The position numbers and the translations under genes were made by a program. DNA of 64,000 nucleotides from Coriobacteriales bacterium (lineage in GTDB: Bacteria; Actinomycetota; Coriobacteriia; Coriobacteriales; UBA8131): positions 23,160-87,159 of the forward strand of contig JAITRZ010000014.1 in NCBI GenBank assembly GCA_031288185.1, in the 5' to 3' direction. Within the stretch, counting starts at the first letter, position 1; the number at the start of each line of letters is the position of its first letter. Under the pieces are notes generated by a model that searched no databases, was not told the origin of the DNA, and saw only the letters and a list, made by a program, of their open reading frames with translations. Of this stretch, positions 1-9,131 are shown one piece after another.

Positions 1-2
1 AG

Positions 3-158
3 AATATAAAAGCCATTCCGTTGCTCGTGGATGATGAAATTGAGGTTGGCTACATCGCCCATAAGGACATAGGGTTGACGCGACAGGCAAACAGTTACCT
101 TGATGAACTAAAGGCCGTTGTGGCTGAATACGGAGTTAAAATCGAAAATAGGCTATAG
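3..158 (+). CDS. LysR-family transcriptional regulator, C-terminal fragment (5' truncated by window)
   Basis: Open frame from the window edge: NIKAIPLLVDDEIEVGYIAHKDIGLTRQANSYLDELKAVVAEYGVKIENRL*; resembles the C-terminus of LysR substrate-binding domains; lies just upstream of metE-family genes. Confidence 0.55.
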   Translation, partial: NIKAIPLLVDDEIEVGYIAHKDIGLTRQANSYLDELKAVVAEYGVKIENRL

Positions 159-255
159 CCTATAGCTATAACTCAATATATTATTTTGGTGTTACCTATA
201 AGCTCCCTTTCGGCGGTATACTATGGTTATACCCTATTAAGGAGGGCTTTATTAT

Positions 256-1416
256 ATGAGTACTAAGTTTCAAACCGTAGGCAGTCTCTTGCGCCCGACA
301 GATTTGCTCAACTATAAACGTGAAATCGAGAGCAGGGACGACATCACCTACCCTTTTTACGCCGCGCTGCCCGGCTACGAGCAATGCGAGGCAGATGCTA
401 CCTGTGTGGTTGTGGCGAAACAAATAAAACACAAATTGTCCATTATCACAGACGGTGAGTATTCCAAGTCGATGTGGCACCTCGACTTTGTCTGGGGGAT
501 TGGTGGTGTGGAGCGCTACATCGCCAAACACGGCTACTTCTTCCGCGACAAAGACGAAACGCAGAAATACGAAACGCGCCGTGACATCGGTTTGCGCATT
601 ACGGGTGAATTGTCCGGTAAGAACCATCACTTTATCTCTGTGTTCAAGCGCCTAAAAGCAATGGCGGGCGACAGAGCAACAAAACTCTGCATTCCGTCGC
701 CGTCGCATATTTTTGGCGAACTATCGTGGTCGGATGCTATCGGTGGCAAGAATGCAATTTATGCAAATCCGCATGAGCTTAAAACAGGGCTTACCCGTAC
801 CTATGAAGAATTTATAGAGGAATATATCGAAGCAGGCGGAAAGATATTGCAATTTGATGATTGTCTTTGGGAGATTTTTGCGGATGATAATCCCAACTCT
901 CCCTATACAGGCACAAACATCAACCACACAACCGTTCGGGCGTTGGCAGCGGAATTTATCGACATTAACAATAGGTTGATTGACTTTGGACACAGTCTTG
1001 GTCTTACCATGTGGACGCACAACTGTCGTGGCAATTACGACAGCCGCAATATGGGTGGCGGCTCGTACATCAAGATTGCGAACCTGTTCTTAAAGCAACT
1101 GAAATACGACCGTTTTTTCCTTGAGTGGGACGATGAGCGGGCGGGTTCGCTTGAAGCGTTGACTGTTTTCAAGGATAAGCCAAACACTGAAATCGTCCTT
1201 GGCCTGCTTTCCAGCAAGACAAATACGCTTGATGATGAAAGGCGTGTTATCAGAATGCTCGATGAAGCGTCCAAGATTATCCCGAAAGAGCGGCTTTTGC
1301 TTTCACACCAGTGCGGTTTTGCCTCCTGCGATGGAGGCAACAAACTCACTGAGGACGAACAGTGGGCGAAAATTGACCAAGGGCAAAAAATCGCCTTACA
1401 GTATTGGGGCACATAG
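256..1416 (+). CDS. Cobalamin-independent methionine synthase (MetE C-terminal domain)-like protein, YxjG/YxjH type
   Basis: ORF 386 aa with AAGGAGG RBS; MetE/UROD-like motifs (TDGEYSKSMWHLDF, QFDDCLWEIF, THNCRGNYDSRNMGGGSY, LSHQCGFASCDGGNKLTEDEQWAKI). Confidence 0.8.
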   Translation: MSTKFQTVGSLLRPTDLLNYKREIESRDDITYPFYAALPGYEQCEADATCVVVAKQIKHKLSIITDGEYSKSMWHLDFVWGIGGVERYIAKHGYFFRDKDETQKYETRRDIGLRITGELSGKNHHFISVFKRLKAMAGDRATKLCIPSPSHIFGELSWSDAIGGKNAIYANPHELKTGLTRTYEEFIEEYIEAGGKILQFDDCLWEIFADDNPNSPYTGTNINHTTVRALAAEFIDINNRLIDFGHSLGLTMWTHNCRGNYDSRNMGGGSYIKIANLFLKQLKYDRFFLEWDDERAGSLEALTVFKDKPNTEIVLGLLSSKTNTLDDERRVIRMLDEASKIIPKERLLLSHQCGFASCDGGNKLTEDEQWAKIDQGQKIALQYWGT

Positions 1417-1448
1417 AAGAAAAGAACGCACAGAGGAGAAAAACAACC

Positions 1449-3719
1449 ATGCAGACATCCATTATCGGTTACCCTCGTATCGGGAGCAATCGCGAACTTA
1501 AATTTGTCACCGAGAGTTACTTTAAGGGTGCGAGTACAGAAGATGAACTTCTCGCGAAGGCAAAAGAACTCCGCTTCGCGCATTGGAAAAAGCAGGCAGA
1601 CGGCGGGATAGACTTTATCTCGTCGGGAGATTTTTCTTTTTATGACGGGATGCTTGATACCGCCTTTTTACTTGGCATTATCCCAAAACGCTACCGTGAT
1701 TTGGGGTTTTCAGGAGTAGATACCTATTTCGCTATGGCAAAGGGCTATCAAGGCGAAAAAGGTGACGTTAAGGCTCTTTCTATGCGCAAGTGGTTTACTA
1801 CCAACTATCACTATATCGTTCCCGAAATTGAGGATGATACCGCTATTGCCCTGAAGGGCAGCAAGCTGTTTGACGAGTTTTTAGAGGCAAAAGCGGCGGC
1901 CTTTGAAACAAAGCCTGTTGTGATTGGGGCGTTTACATTCCTTAAACTCGCGACGTATGAACACAAGCAAGCAAGCGACTTTGTCGAGCAGATAACAAAA
2001 GCCTACGTAGACATTATCACACGGCTTGGCAACCTTGGCGCGCAGTGGATTCAGATCGACGAGCCAATCCTTGTGACGGATTTGACGCCGGACGATAATG
2101 CGCTGTTCACACAGATTTACTCTGCGCTCTTGGCCCAAAAAGGTAGCGTAAAAGTTCTGCTGCAAACATACTTTGGTGATATCCGTGACGCATACGATGA
2201 CGTTATCGCATTGCCGTTTGACGGTATCGGGCTTGATTTTGTTGAAGGCAAAGAAACGCTGAATCTTGTTAAAAGCGGATTTTCGCCAGACAAAACCTTG
2301 TTTGCCGGTTTAGTAAATGGTAAAAATATTTGGCGAAATAACTATACCAAGACATTAAAGCTGCTTACGGAAATCCAAAAACATGCCGCGCCGGTTGTTA
2401 TAGGAACATCCTGCTCACTGCTCCATGTCCCGTATTCAATTGTGCCCGAAAAGAAGCTGCCAGAATCTGCGTGCAGGGTTCTTGCCTGTGCTGAGGAAAA
2501 ACTGATCGAGCTTGCTGAACTTTCCTTACTCGGAGGTGACAACAAGTACGCAGAATCTGCGGTATACAAAAGCAATAGAGCGCTGCATGCCGGGCTCGAA
2601 AAGGGCGTAAATTCTGCCGTAACATCTCGTCTTGGCTCCTTGAAAGAAAGCGACTACATCCGCCTGCCCATTCGCAGGGAACGTTTTACTATTCAAAAAC
2701 AAGTATTTAATCTACCCTTGCTGCCTACAACTACCATTGGCTCCTTCCCGCAAACTGAGGAGGTTCGAAAAAATCGCACAAATTACCGCAAGGGCAACAT
2801 TACAAAGGAACAGTATGAGGCAAAACTGAGGGAATTGACGGCCAGAGTTGTTAATTTTCAAGAGGAAATTGGGCTTGACGTGCTTGTCCACGGCGAGTTT
2901 GAACGCAACGACATGGTAGAGTATTTTGGCGAGAACCTTGACGGCTTTTTGTTCACACAATTCGCTTGGGTTCAGTCCTATGGCACACGATGCGTAAAAC
3001 CGCCGATTGTTTATGGGGATATCAGCCGCAAACAACCGATAACAGTCGAAACCTCGATATATGCACAAGGCTTGACAAATAAGCCAATGAAAGGCATGCT
3101 CACCGGGCCAATGACAATCCTTAACTGGTCGTTTCCTCGTGAAGACGTGAGCAACAAAGAACAGGCGACACAAATTGCTCTTGCCATCCGTGACGAGGTT
3201 CTTGACCTTGAGGCTGTGGGCATTACAATTATACAGATTGACGAGGCGGCTCTGCGAGAAAAACTGCCGCTGAGAAAATCTGACTGGCACCGTGAATATC
3301 TTGACTGGGCAATTCCGGTGTTTCGCTTGACGCACAGCGGAGTAAAGCCTGAAACGCAAATTCATACCCATATGTGCTACAGCGAGTTTCAGGATATTAT
3401 TTGTGACATTGACGCTATGGACACCGACGTGATTACCTTCGAGGCAAGCCGTTCATCCCTGGCGATTCTAACTGCTATTAAGGAAAGTGGATTTAAAGCT
3501 GCGGTGGGCCCAGGAGTTTATGATATTCATTCTCCGCGTGTGCCATCTGAAGAAGAAATCAGAGCGACCATTGAGACAATCTTACAAACCGTACCTGTTG
3601 AAAAAGCGTGGGTTAATCCTGACTGTGGACTAAAAACACGCGGAAACACTGAAACCATACCAAGTTTGAAAAATCTTGTGGTAGCGGCAAAAAAACTACG
3701 GAACACGTTGAAGGTATAG
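1449..3719 (+). CDS. metE: 5-methyltetrahydropteroyltriglutamate--homocysteine S-methyltransferase
   Basis: Starts MQTSIIGYPRIGSNRELKF; contains TTTIGSFPQTEEVRKNR, HGEFERNDMVEYFGE, IHTHMCYSEF, VNPDCGLKTR; start moved to ATG 1449 from the longer ORF. Confidence 0.93.
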   Translation: MQTSIIGYPRIGSNRELKFVTESYFKGASTEDELLAKAKELRFAHWKKQADGGIDFISSGDFSFYDGMLDTAFLLGIIPKRYRDLGFSGVDTYFAMAKGYQGEKGDVKALSMRKWFTTNYHYIVPEIEDDTAIALKGSKLFDEFLEAKAAAFETKPVVIGAFTFLKLATYEHKQASDFVEQITKAYVDIITRLGNLGAQWIQIDEPILVTDLTPDDNALFTQIYSALLAQKGSVKVLLQTYFGDIRDAYDDVIALPFDGIGLDFVEGKETLNLVKSGFSPDKTLFAGLVNGKNIWRNNYTKTLKLLTEIQKHAAPVVIGTSCSLLHVPYSIVPEKKLPESACRVLACAEEKLIELAELSLLGGDNKYAESAVYKSNRALHAGLEKGVNSAVTSRLGSLKESDYIRLPIRRERFTIQKQVFNLPLLPTTTIGSFPQTEEVRKNRTNYRKGNITKEQYEAKLRELTARVVNFQEEIGLDVLVHGEFERNDMVEYFGENLDGFLFTQFAWVQSYGTRCVKPPIVYGDISRKQPITVETSIYAQGLTNKPMKGMLTGPMTILNWSFPREDVSNKEQATQIALAIRDEVLDLEAVGITIIQIDEAALREKLPLRKSDWHREYLDWAIPVFRLTHSGVKPETQIHTHMCYSEFQDIICDIDAMDTDVITFEASRSSLAILTAIKESGFKAAVGPGVYDIHSPRVPSEEEIRATIETILQTVPVEKAWVNPDCGLKTRGNTETIPSLKNLVVAAKKLRNTLKV

Positions 3720-3782
3720 TCAGCACCATCTTTGCAACCAGGCATCTGAGGAAAACGGGGTAAGAAGTGGTGAGCGGTGAAG

Positions 3783-3857
3783 TGGTGGGCGATAACGGAC
3801 TTGAACCGCTGACCTTGTGCGTGTAAAGCACCTGCGCTACCGCTGCGCCAATCGCCC
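3783..3857 (-). tRNA. tRNA-Val (anticodon TAC), CCA encoded
   Basis: Reverse complement folds as cloverleaf: acceptor GGGCGAT/ATCGCCC, anticodon loop TTTACAC, T-loop TTCAAGT, ACCA end. Confidence 0.93.
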
Positions 3858-4021
3858 ACGCTATAACATAGTATTATAGAGTAAGTTACTGCTCTGATTG
3901 CGGGTCGAGACACATACCGGCGCGGTTTTGTGTCTGCGTTTGGTGCCTGCAAGGCGTTTGCGCAACAGACCAGTATCGATGGCCGGGGCCAGACAGTCTA
4001 CAAAAAACGAAAGGAACGCCA

Positions 4022-4579
4022 ATGGGCAATCCAGAAACAAACCCAGAGACAAAGGCTGAGAACACGCAAAACCGGCAATCTCAAGAGATTCTGCACGATG
4101 CGTCTCGCCATATCAGTATTCGACTGGCTCAGGCCGGTGATGAGAACTTCATAGTAGAGATGGTCAGGCAGCTTGCCCAACACGAGCACTCGTTGCAAGA
4201 GGTCAACGCCACGGCAAAACAACTGCATGACACATTGTTTGTGGGCGGAGAAGCAGAATGTTTGATCGGAATGCTGAACGGTGTCGATTGCGGCATAGCT
4301 CTGTTTTTTCGCAACTTTTCTAGCTGGGAGGCAACGTCCGGGCTCTTTTTGGAAGACCTGTTTGTAAAGGAACAGGCCCGTGGTCACGGCCTGGGCAGAG
4401 CACTGCTCAAGGCCCTGGCCCAGCTGGCCAAAGAGCGCGGCTACGCTCGCATTGAGTGGGCGTGTCTGGACTGGAATGAGCCCAGTCTGCGTTTTTATAA
4501 AGGTATAGGAGCCCAGGTTCGCAAGGAATGGATTTTGCACCGCCTGGACAAAAGTGGCATCGATCAGCTTTTAGCATAG
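4022..4579 (+). CDS. GNAT-family N-acetyltransferase
   Basis: LFLEDLFVKEQARGHGLGRALLKALAQLAKERGYARIEWACLDWNEPSLRFYKGIGAQVRKEW, typical GNAT acetyl-CoA motif. Confidence 0.88.
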   Translation: MGNPETNPETKAENTQNRQSQEILHDASRHISIRLAQAGDENFIVEMVRQLAQHEHSLQEVNATAKQLHDTLFVGGEAECLIGMLNGVDCGIALFFRNFSSWEATSGLFLEDLFVKEQARGHGLGRALLKALAQLAKERGYARIEWACLDWNEPSLRFYKGIGAQVRKEWILHRLDKSGIDQLLA

Positions 4580-4629
4580 GAAGAAGCAGGGCCGCGCGCA
4601 GGCGGTCTCAGTTCTGACCTGTTTACCCC

Positions 4630-6021
4630 TCATAACACGGCGTAATCAGCGATCACTTTTTCCAAGCTCACCCCAGAAGCGAGCATCCGCAGCATCCGCT
4701 GCGCTGGATTTTCCAGGCGTTCAGCTCGTTCAAACAGGCAGTTTAGATAGACTTCCTCACCCAATCCGCGCTGCTCAAGCCCGCCACGGGCCACCTCCAG
4801 GACAGACAACAGCAATGAGCGCAGCGCATTGCGGTTGATAAACTGTGGCCACTGCTCGCATACTAACAACGCGCGCAGCTCTGCGTGAGTAAAGCCCTGG
4901 CCAAAAAGCACGGTATCAGCAGTAAGCAATTCTTTTAGATGTTCCGTCTGCTCCTTACCCATCAACCCCAGATGAAAGGCCGCGACGCTCATGGCGTCGC
5001 GCACCGGCTGACAACAACAACTGCGCCATTCAATGGTGCCTCTAAAGGTTAAGTCCGTAAATTTATAGCTGCGCAGATAGTTCAGATCGTCGCGCTCAGG
5101 CATAAACTCCATCTGGTGGTAACTGCCCAGCGCAAAGTATTCGCCGCTGATGTGAGGTTGTGCAAAATAATCAACGATGGGTAACGGCAAAAAGGTAAGG
5201 TACTTTTCCTGGCGTCGCGCGCAGTAGATACTCAAGCCTGAAAGATAGGATAAAAGCTCAGTAGGCGTTGCCGGCAGCTGCTCAAAGGAGCCGACATTAT
5301 GAGGATTATAGCCTTGCATACTGTTGGCCCACAAGAAATCACGCCCGCAGAGGTACTGAACGCCAGCGTCGTAAAAAGGTGAATTGGCAAACAGCACCGC
5401 CTTTAGGGGTTCCAGCAGGTTGTGGACAACCAATGTTGGCACCAGCTGTTCAAAGCTAACGTCGCACTGTATTTGTGAAGCGCTGGTAAACATGCCGTAG
5501 TTGTAGTAGTGATGCAGATAGCGCGGCAGCTTTATGGTGGCGGCCTTACTCAGGTGATGGTATAGCATCCGATAGCGCGCAGTTGGTATGGGCTGATGAT
5601 GGTTTACGCGATAGCGCGGGTTGATGCCCATGCCGGTTAAGCCGTGCCCGTGGCGACCCAGAAATTCCTGAGCTACGCAAAAATAGCGCTCAAAGCGCCG
5701 CAGAACCTGGTGCAGGTCGTCTGTCCGGCCAAAACTGAACTCTAGATTGTTGTAGGAACAGTCATACGACAGCACATCACCGGTTTGCGGCGAGTGCACG
5801 CTAAAGGTGTTTCCGTAACTGTCCAGTGCCGCTCTTTGTAAGCCAGCCTTGGTGAGGAAATGCTCAGTCAGGGCATGTACGACCGTAAAATCCACTGCCG
5901 CCCCACTTTGGTTGACAAGTGGCATTTCCAACTCTACGCCAGTAAAGAGTGGTCGCAGCCGTCGTGTTGGCTCGATAAACCGCTGCCAAAGCATGTCCAA
6001 AACCTGCTGCCTGTTCAACAC
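4630..6021 (-). CDS. Glutamate-cysteine ligase family (GCS2-like) protein
   Basis: N-terminal TGVELEMPLVN, YDCSYNNLEFSFG, SYGNTFSVHSPQTG, MGINPRY; carboxylate-amine ligase-like architecture. Confidence 0.65.
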   Translation of the reverse strand: MLNRQQVLDMLWQRFIEPTRRLRPLFTGVELEMPLVNQSGAAVDFTVVHALTEHFLTKAGLQRAALDSYGNTFSVHSPQTGDVLSYDCSYNNLEFSFGRTDDLHQVLRRFERYFCVAQEFLGRHGHGLTGMGINPRYRVNHHQPIPTARYRMLYHHLSKAATIKLPRYLHHYYNYGMFTSASQIQCDVSFEQLVPTLVVHNLLEPLKAVLFANSPFYDAGVQYLCGRDFLWANSMQGYNPHNVGSFEQLPATPTELLSYLSGLSIYCARRQEKYLTFLPLPIVDYFAQPHISGEYFALGSYHQMEFMPERDDLNYLRSYKFTDLTFRGTIEWRSCCCQPVRDAMSVAAFHLGLMGKEQTEHLKELLTADTVLFGQGFTHAELRALLVCEQWPQFINRNALRSLLLSVLEVARGGLEQRGLGEEVYLNCLFERAERLENPAQRMLRMLASGVSLEKVIADYAVL

Positions 6022-6132
6022 CGACCTCTCACCTCCTCTTCTGCTGTGTTGCCTGTAGTCAGGAGTGTTCGTGCGTCTTGTCCCGGTAATGTCACCCCCG
6101 TAAAAGGCAGCTTGCTGTCTGTCGCACGGGGG

Positions 6133-7020
6133 CTAAAGGGCAGCAAAATCCTGATAGAGATAGCGGGTGTCCTCCTCATTGTCAAAGTATTCATGTGTGT
6201 GAGGCTGTCCCTGGCGAATCAGGCGACCCTGGCGGTAGGCAAAGGCGGTACAAAGCGGCAGATCTTCCCAGCAGGGTAGGACAGGGGATGTATGCGGCTG
6301 TGTGGAGCGCCGTCCAGTCTGGGGATGTTCGGGTGCGCGCTCGTCTGCTGAGGTTGCTACCTGCGCGGGAATTGAGGTCAGTGCCGAGGTGCAGAACAGC
6401 GCGCAATCGGCACAGTGCAGTAGCCTGATGGCGTTTTTATAGTTCGCGTGCAAGAAGAACTGCTCACCGTCAAAGACAATCAAATTGAGGCAGGCACCCA
6501 CTGAGATCTCACGTGTCAGCCGCTCAAAGACCGCAAAGCGCTCAGCGGCTGTCAGCTCTGTCGCCTTGTTTGCTCCTGCTCTGTTTATCTGATCGATCAG
6601 ATAAAGCAGTATGCGCTCGCTGTCTGTGGAACCCTGTTGCAGGGTGAAATAGGGATCCAGAGGCGAGTAGTCAAAAACAGTCCCCTTATGGATCAGCGTC
6701 CATTTCCGACCGCTGGCATCCGCAGCCACAAACGGGTGGCAGTTGTCGAGTTCTATCTGACCTACCGTTGCCATGCGAATGTGCACCAGGGCGTTCGCCA
6801 ATGTCAGGGGCTGCGCCAACAGTTGGCTGGCCAGCGTGCTGCGGTTGGCGGGTTCGGGACAGCGCAGCAGTTCTGTTTGCGCTCCGGAAAAGTCTGCAAA
6901 GCCCCAGCCATGTGGGTTTTTGTTGGCATGGGTAAAAAACTCGCGCACCATCTCAGTGGCAGTGATGCCGTGCGTCGAACTTATGCAAAACAGCTGGCAG
7001 ATGACCCGTATCTCCTTCAA
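6133..7020 (-). CDS. Class II glutamine amidotransferase (YafJ/EgtC-like)
   Basis: CQLFCISS...NPHGWGFADF, HIRMATVGQIELDNCHPF, LIHKGTVFDYS; start uncertain (see findings). Confidence 0.8.
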   Translation of the reverse strand: MKEIRVICQLFCISSTHGITATEMVREFFTHANKNPHGWGFADFSGAQTELLRCPEPANRSTLASQLLAQPLTLANALVHIRMATVGQIELDNCHPFVAADASGRKWTLIHKGTVFDYSPLDPYFTLQQGSTDSERILLYLIDQINRAGANKATELTAAERFAVFERLTREISVGACLNLIVFDGEQFFLHANYKNAIRLLHCADCALFCTSALTSIPAQVATSADERAPEHPQTGRRSTQPHTSPVLPCWEDLPLCTAFAYRQGRLIRQGQPHTHEYFDNEEDTRYLYQDFAAL

Positions 7021-7488
7021 TTCCTGACCAAGACGGCACCTGTGCGCCGCGCCTTCAGCTCAAGGCTGGTGCGGCTCACACGGTTAAGAAGCAGTGCCAT
7101 CAGCGTGTGTAGGTTTCCACTGGAGATCCCCGTGCAGGATTTTTGTCCAGGATTTGGCCGGGGATTTCTGCCAGGGGCTCCCATTCACCTGTGCGAAGCC
7201 CAATCAGTATAGTTAGTAGATAAGTTTAACATGTTTTAAGCGCCAGGTCATCCGCAGCCTAAGCAAGCAACCAGCAAACAACCAGACAACAATGAGCGAA
7301 CCGATTGTGGCGAAAAAGCCAAACGTGAGCCTTTGAGCGTTCCTTTGGGCGCGTCCAGCCCTCTTAAAAACAAACAAGGAACAAGACATGGCAAGAATTC
7401 TGCACCAATCCCTCAGCGCGTTCAACCCTGTCAAAGGCAAACAGGTAACCGGCGCGTTAACCCTTGCGCGTGTCCGGCCCGTTTAAGG

Positions 7489-8040
7489 TCATTTGGGCAG
7501 GAGAAAAGCCAGCACGGCAGGCCAGTCTGGAAAGCGCTCACTGCCAAATTTAAGCCAGAGACCAGAAAAGCGCACTACGCCATGTTTATTGCGGTCATCA
7601 ATCAGATAGTCGCCGCAAAAGGTACCCTTATCGTGCGTCAGGTTGATGCGCTTGTAGAAGGGGCTTTCGCGATCTGAGCCAAAATGGCGAAAAATCCAGT
7701 ATACCTTGTCGCTCCAGGCGCTGGGGTTTTCCCAAGGTGCTGTAGAAAGGATATGGCATTCATACTGCCGCGCAAGCGCCTTGACAGCGGTGAGGGCACC
7801 GGGCATTGGGCACAGGCGAGCAAAAATGCCCGGCACGTTTTTTAACTGACCACCGGCCGCCTCCAGTTCTGCCGGGCTAACCAGGGCATAGCCGCCGGTA
7901 TAGTCAACCAAAACGTCATCCATATCAAAGAAAATGGTCTTGCGATCATCCTGAGCGGCAACAGGAGCAGGGGCAGGACAGATATTGTCCTTGGCTCCGA
8001 CAGGTTCAGTTGTTGTTAGTGGGTGGTCTGGGGTATCCAC
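7489..8040 (-). CDS. 5'(3')-deoxyribonucleotidase-like HAD hydrolase
   Basis: FFDMDDVLVDYTGGY..., LSTAPWENPSAWSDKVYWI, LTHDKGTFCGDYLIDDRNKHG. Confidence 0.8.
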   Translation of the reverse strand: MDTPDHPLTTTEPVGAKDNICPAPAPVAAQDDRKTIFFDMDDVLVDYTGGYALVSPAELEAAGGQLKNVPGIFARLCPMPGALTAVKALARQYECHILSTAPWENPSAWSDKVYWIFRHFGSDRESPFYKRINLTHDKGTFCGDYLIDDRNKHGVVRFSGLWLKFGSERFPDWPAVLAFLLPK

Positions 8041-8253
8041 GGTTGCTTTACGGCACCTCTCTTACAGGTATCTGTCGGTCACGTCCTCGCCAGATGATAG
8101 GGCATCCCCTTGCGGGTGTCTGCCAGCTGCCACTTATAGGAGTGTGCAGGAGGCGGAACCCCCCCCCCGTTGCGGATATCTGCTACCGGTCACAGCAGCG
8201 AGCGGTAGGGTGGCTGAGGCTGGCGAGCCGTAGGGTGGCGCTTCGGACTCTCC

Positions 8254-8327
8254 TGGCTGGGGCAGAGGGAGTCGAACCCCCACTAGCGGCACCAAAAACC
8301 GCTGTCCTACCATTAGACGATGCCCCA
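8254..8327 (-). tRNA. tRNA-Gln (anticodon TTG), CCA encoded
   Basis: Reverse complement TGGGGCATCGTCTAATGGTAGGACAGCGGTTTTTGGTGCCGC...GGTTCGACTCCCTCTGCCCCAGCCA, cloverleaf intact. Confidence 0.93.
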
Positions 8328-8661
8328 ACGCAGCTCCAGGATTTTATGACAGTTTCCGTCTCTTGTCCAGCCAGCATTTTTCTTCGCCGCCGCTTCGCTG
8401 CTGGTCGCGTGACAGGAGCTGACCTACCACTCTGTCGCATATCCCGCAGTTGGGCCCGTCAACAGGTACCGCTCACACAAAACGATTTCTGTAGAAAAAT
8501 CTCACCGCCATTTCTGTAGCCTTGTTGTAGAATACGATAGCAACAAGGCTGTACTGGACGGCTCGCAAGCTGCGATTTTGCGCTAACCGGCAGCCCTGTG
8601 CGCACGTATCAGCCTTGTACCCGTATTGTCCGGGGCTCAGTTTAGTGCTTAACGGATTTGG

Positions 8662-9027
8662 ATGATAGTTATGACTTCAGAAACACCGGTGGAGGGTATC
8701 GACTACCAGGCAGGACTGGCTCAGTATCAGTTAGAGCGCGTTTACCATCGCATTCTGACAAGCTACGCGCGAAGCGTACCTGACCTGCTTAACAAACTTG
8801 CGGCGTTTGTGCCTGAGGAGCTTCAAGATTACATCACCACTGTGCACGGCCTAAAGGGGGCCAGTTACGGGGTACAGGCCAATCATATTGGCGACCTGGC
8901 CAGGGATCTGGAACTTGCGGGCAAACAGGGGGATCTCAACTTCATCAGAGAACACAATCAACATCTGCTTGATGAAACAAATACCCTGCTGAACCGCCTG
9001 CGCGTCTATCTGGACTCTGAAACCTGA
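8662..9027 (+). CDS. Histidine phosphotransfer (Hpt) domain protein
   Basis: TVHGLKGASYGVQANHIGDLARDLELAGKQGD matches the Hpt H-x-LKGxS...A...L...L motif. Confidence 0.75.
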   Translation: MIVMTSETPVEGIDYQAGLAQYQLERVYHRILTSYARSVPDLLNKLAAFVPEELQDYITTVHGLKGASYGVQANHIGDLARDLELAGKQGDLNFIREHNQHLLDETNTLLNRLRVYLDSET

Positions 9028-9131
9028 AAGCCACGACATCGTGTCATCCACAATTCTGCCATCCACAATTCTGCTATCCGCAGTACCGTCCGGCGCGCAG
9101 TTTTTGTAGAGCGTGAGACGACCCATCGCCG

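Noticed and set aside
160-255. SAM or cobalamin riboswitch upstream of metE-family genes
   Set aside because: The short A/T-rich spacer lacks recognisable S-box or B12-box consensus
196-630. Numerous long antisense/alternate-frame ORFs in the track (e.g. 1035..1583 -, 2712..3371 -, 34559..35023 -, 42367..42975 +, 48421..49011 +)
   Set aside because: They lie opposite or inside confidently identified conserved genes and show no recognisable motifs; typical shadow ORFs of high-GC coding DNA
7213-7440. 75-aa minus ORF with one hydrophobic stretch (GFFATIGSLIVVWLFAGCLL)
   Set aside because: No clear RBS or family similarity; cannot be supported as a gene from sequence alone
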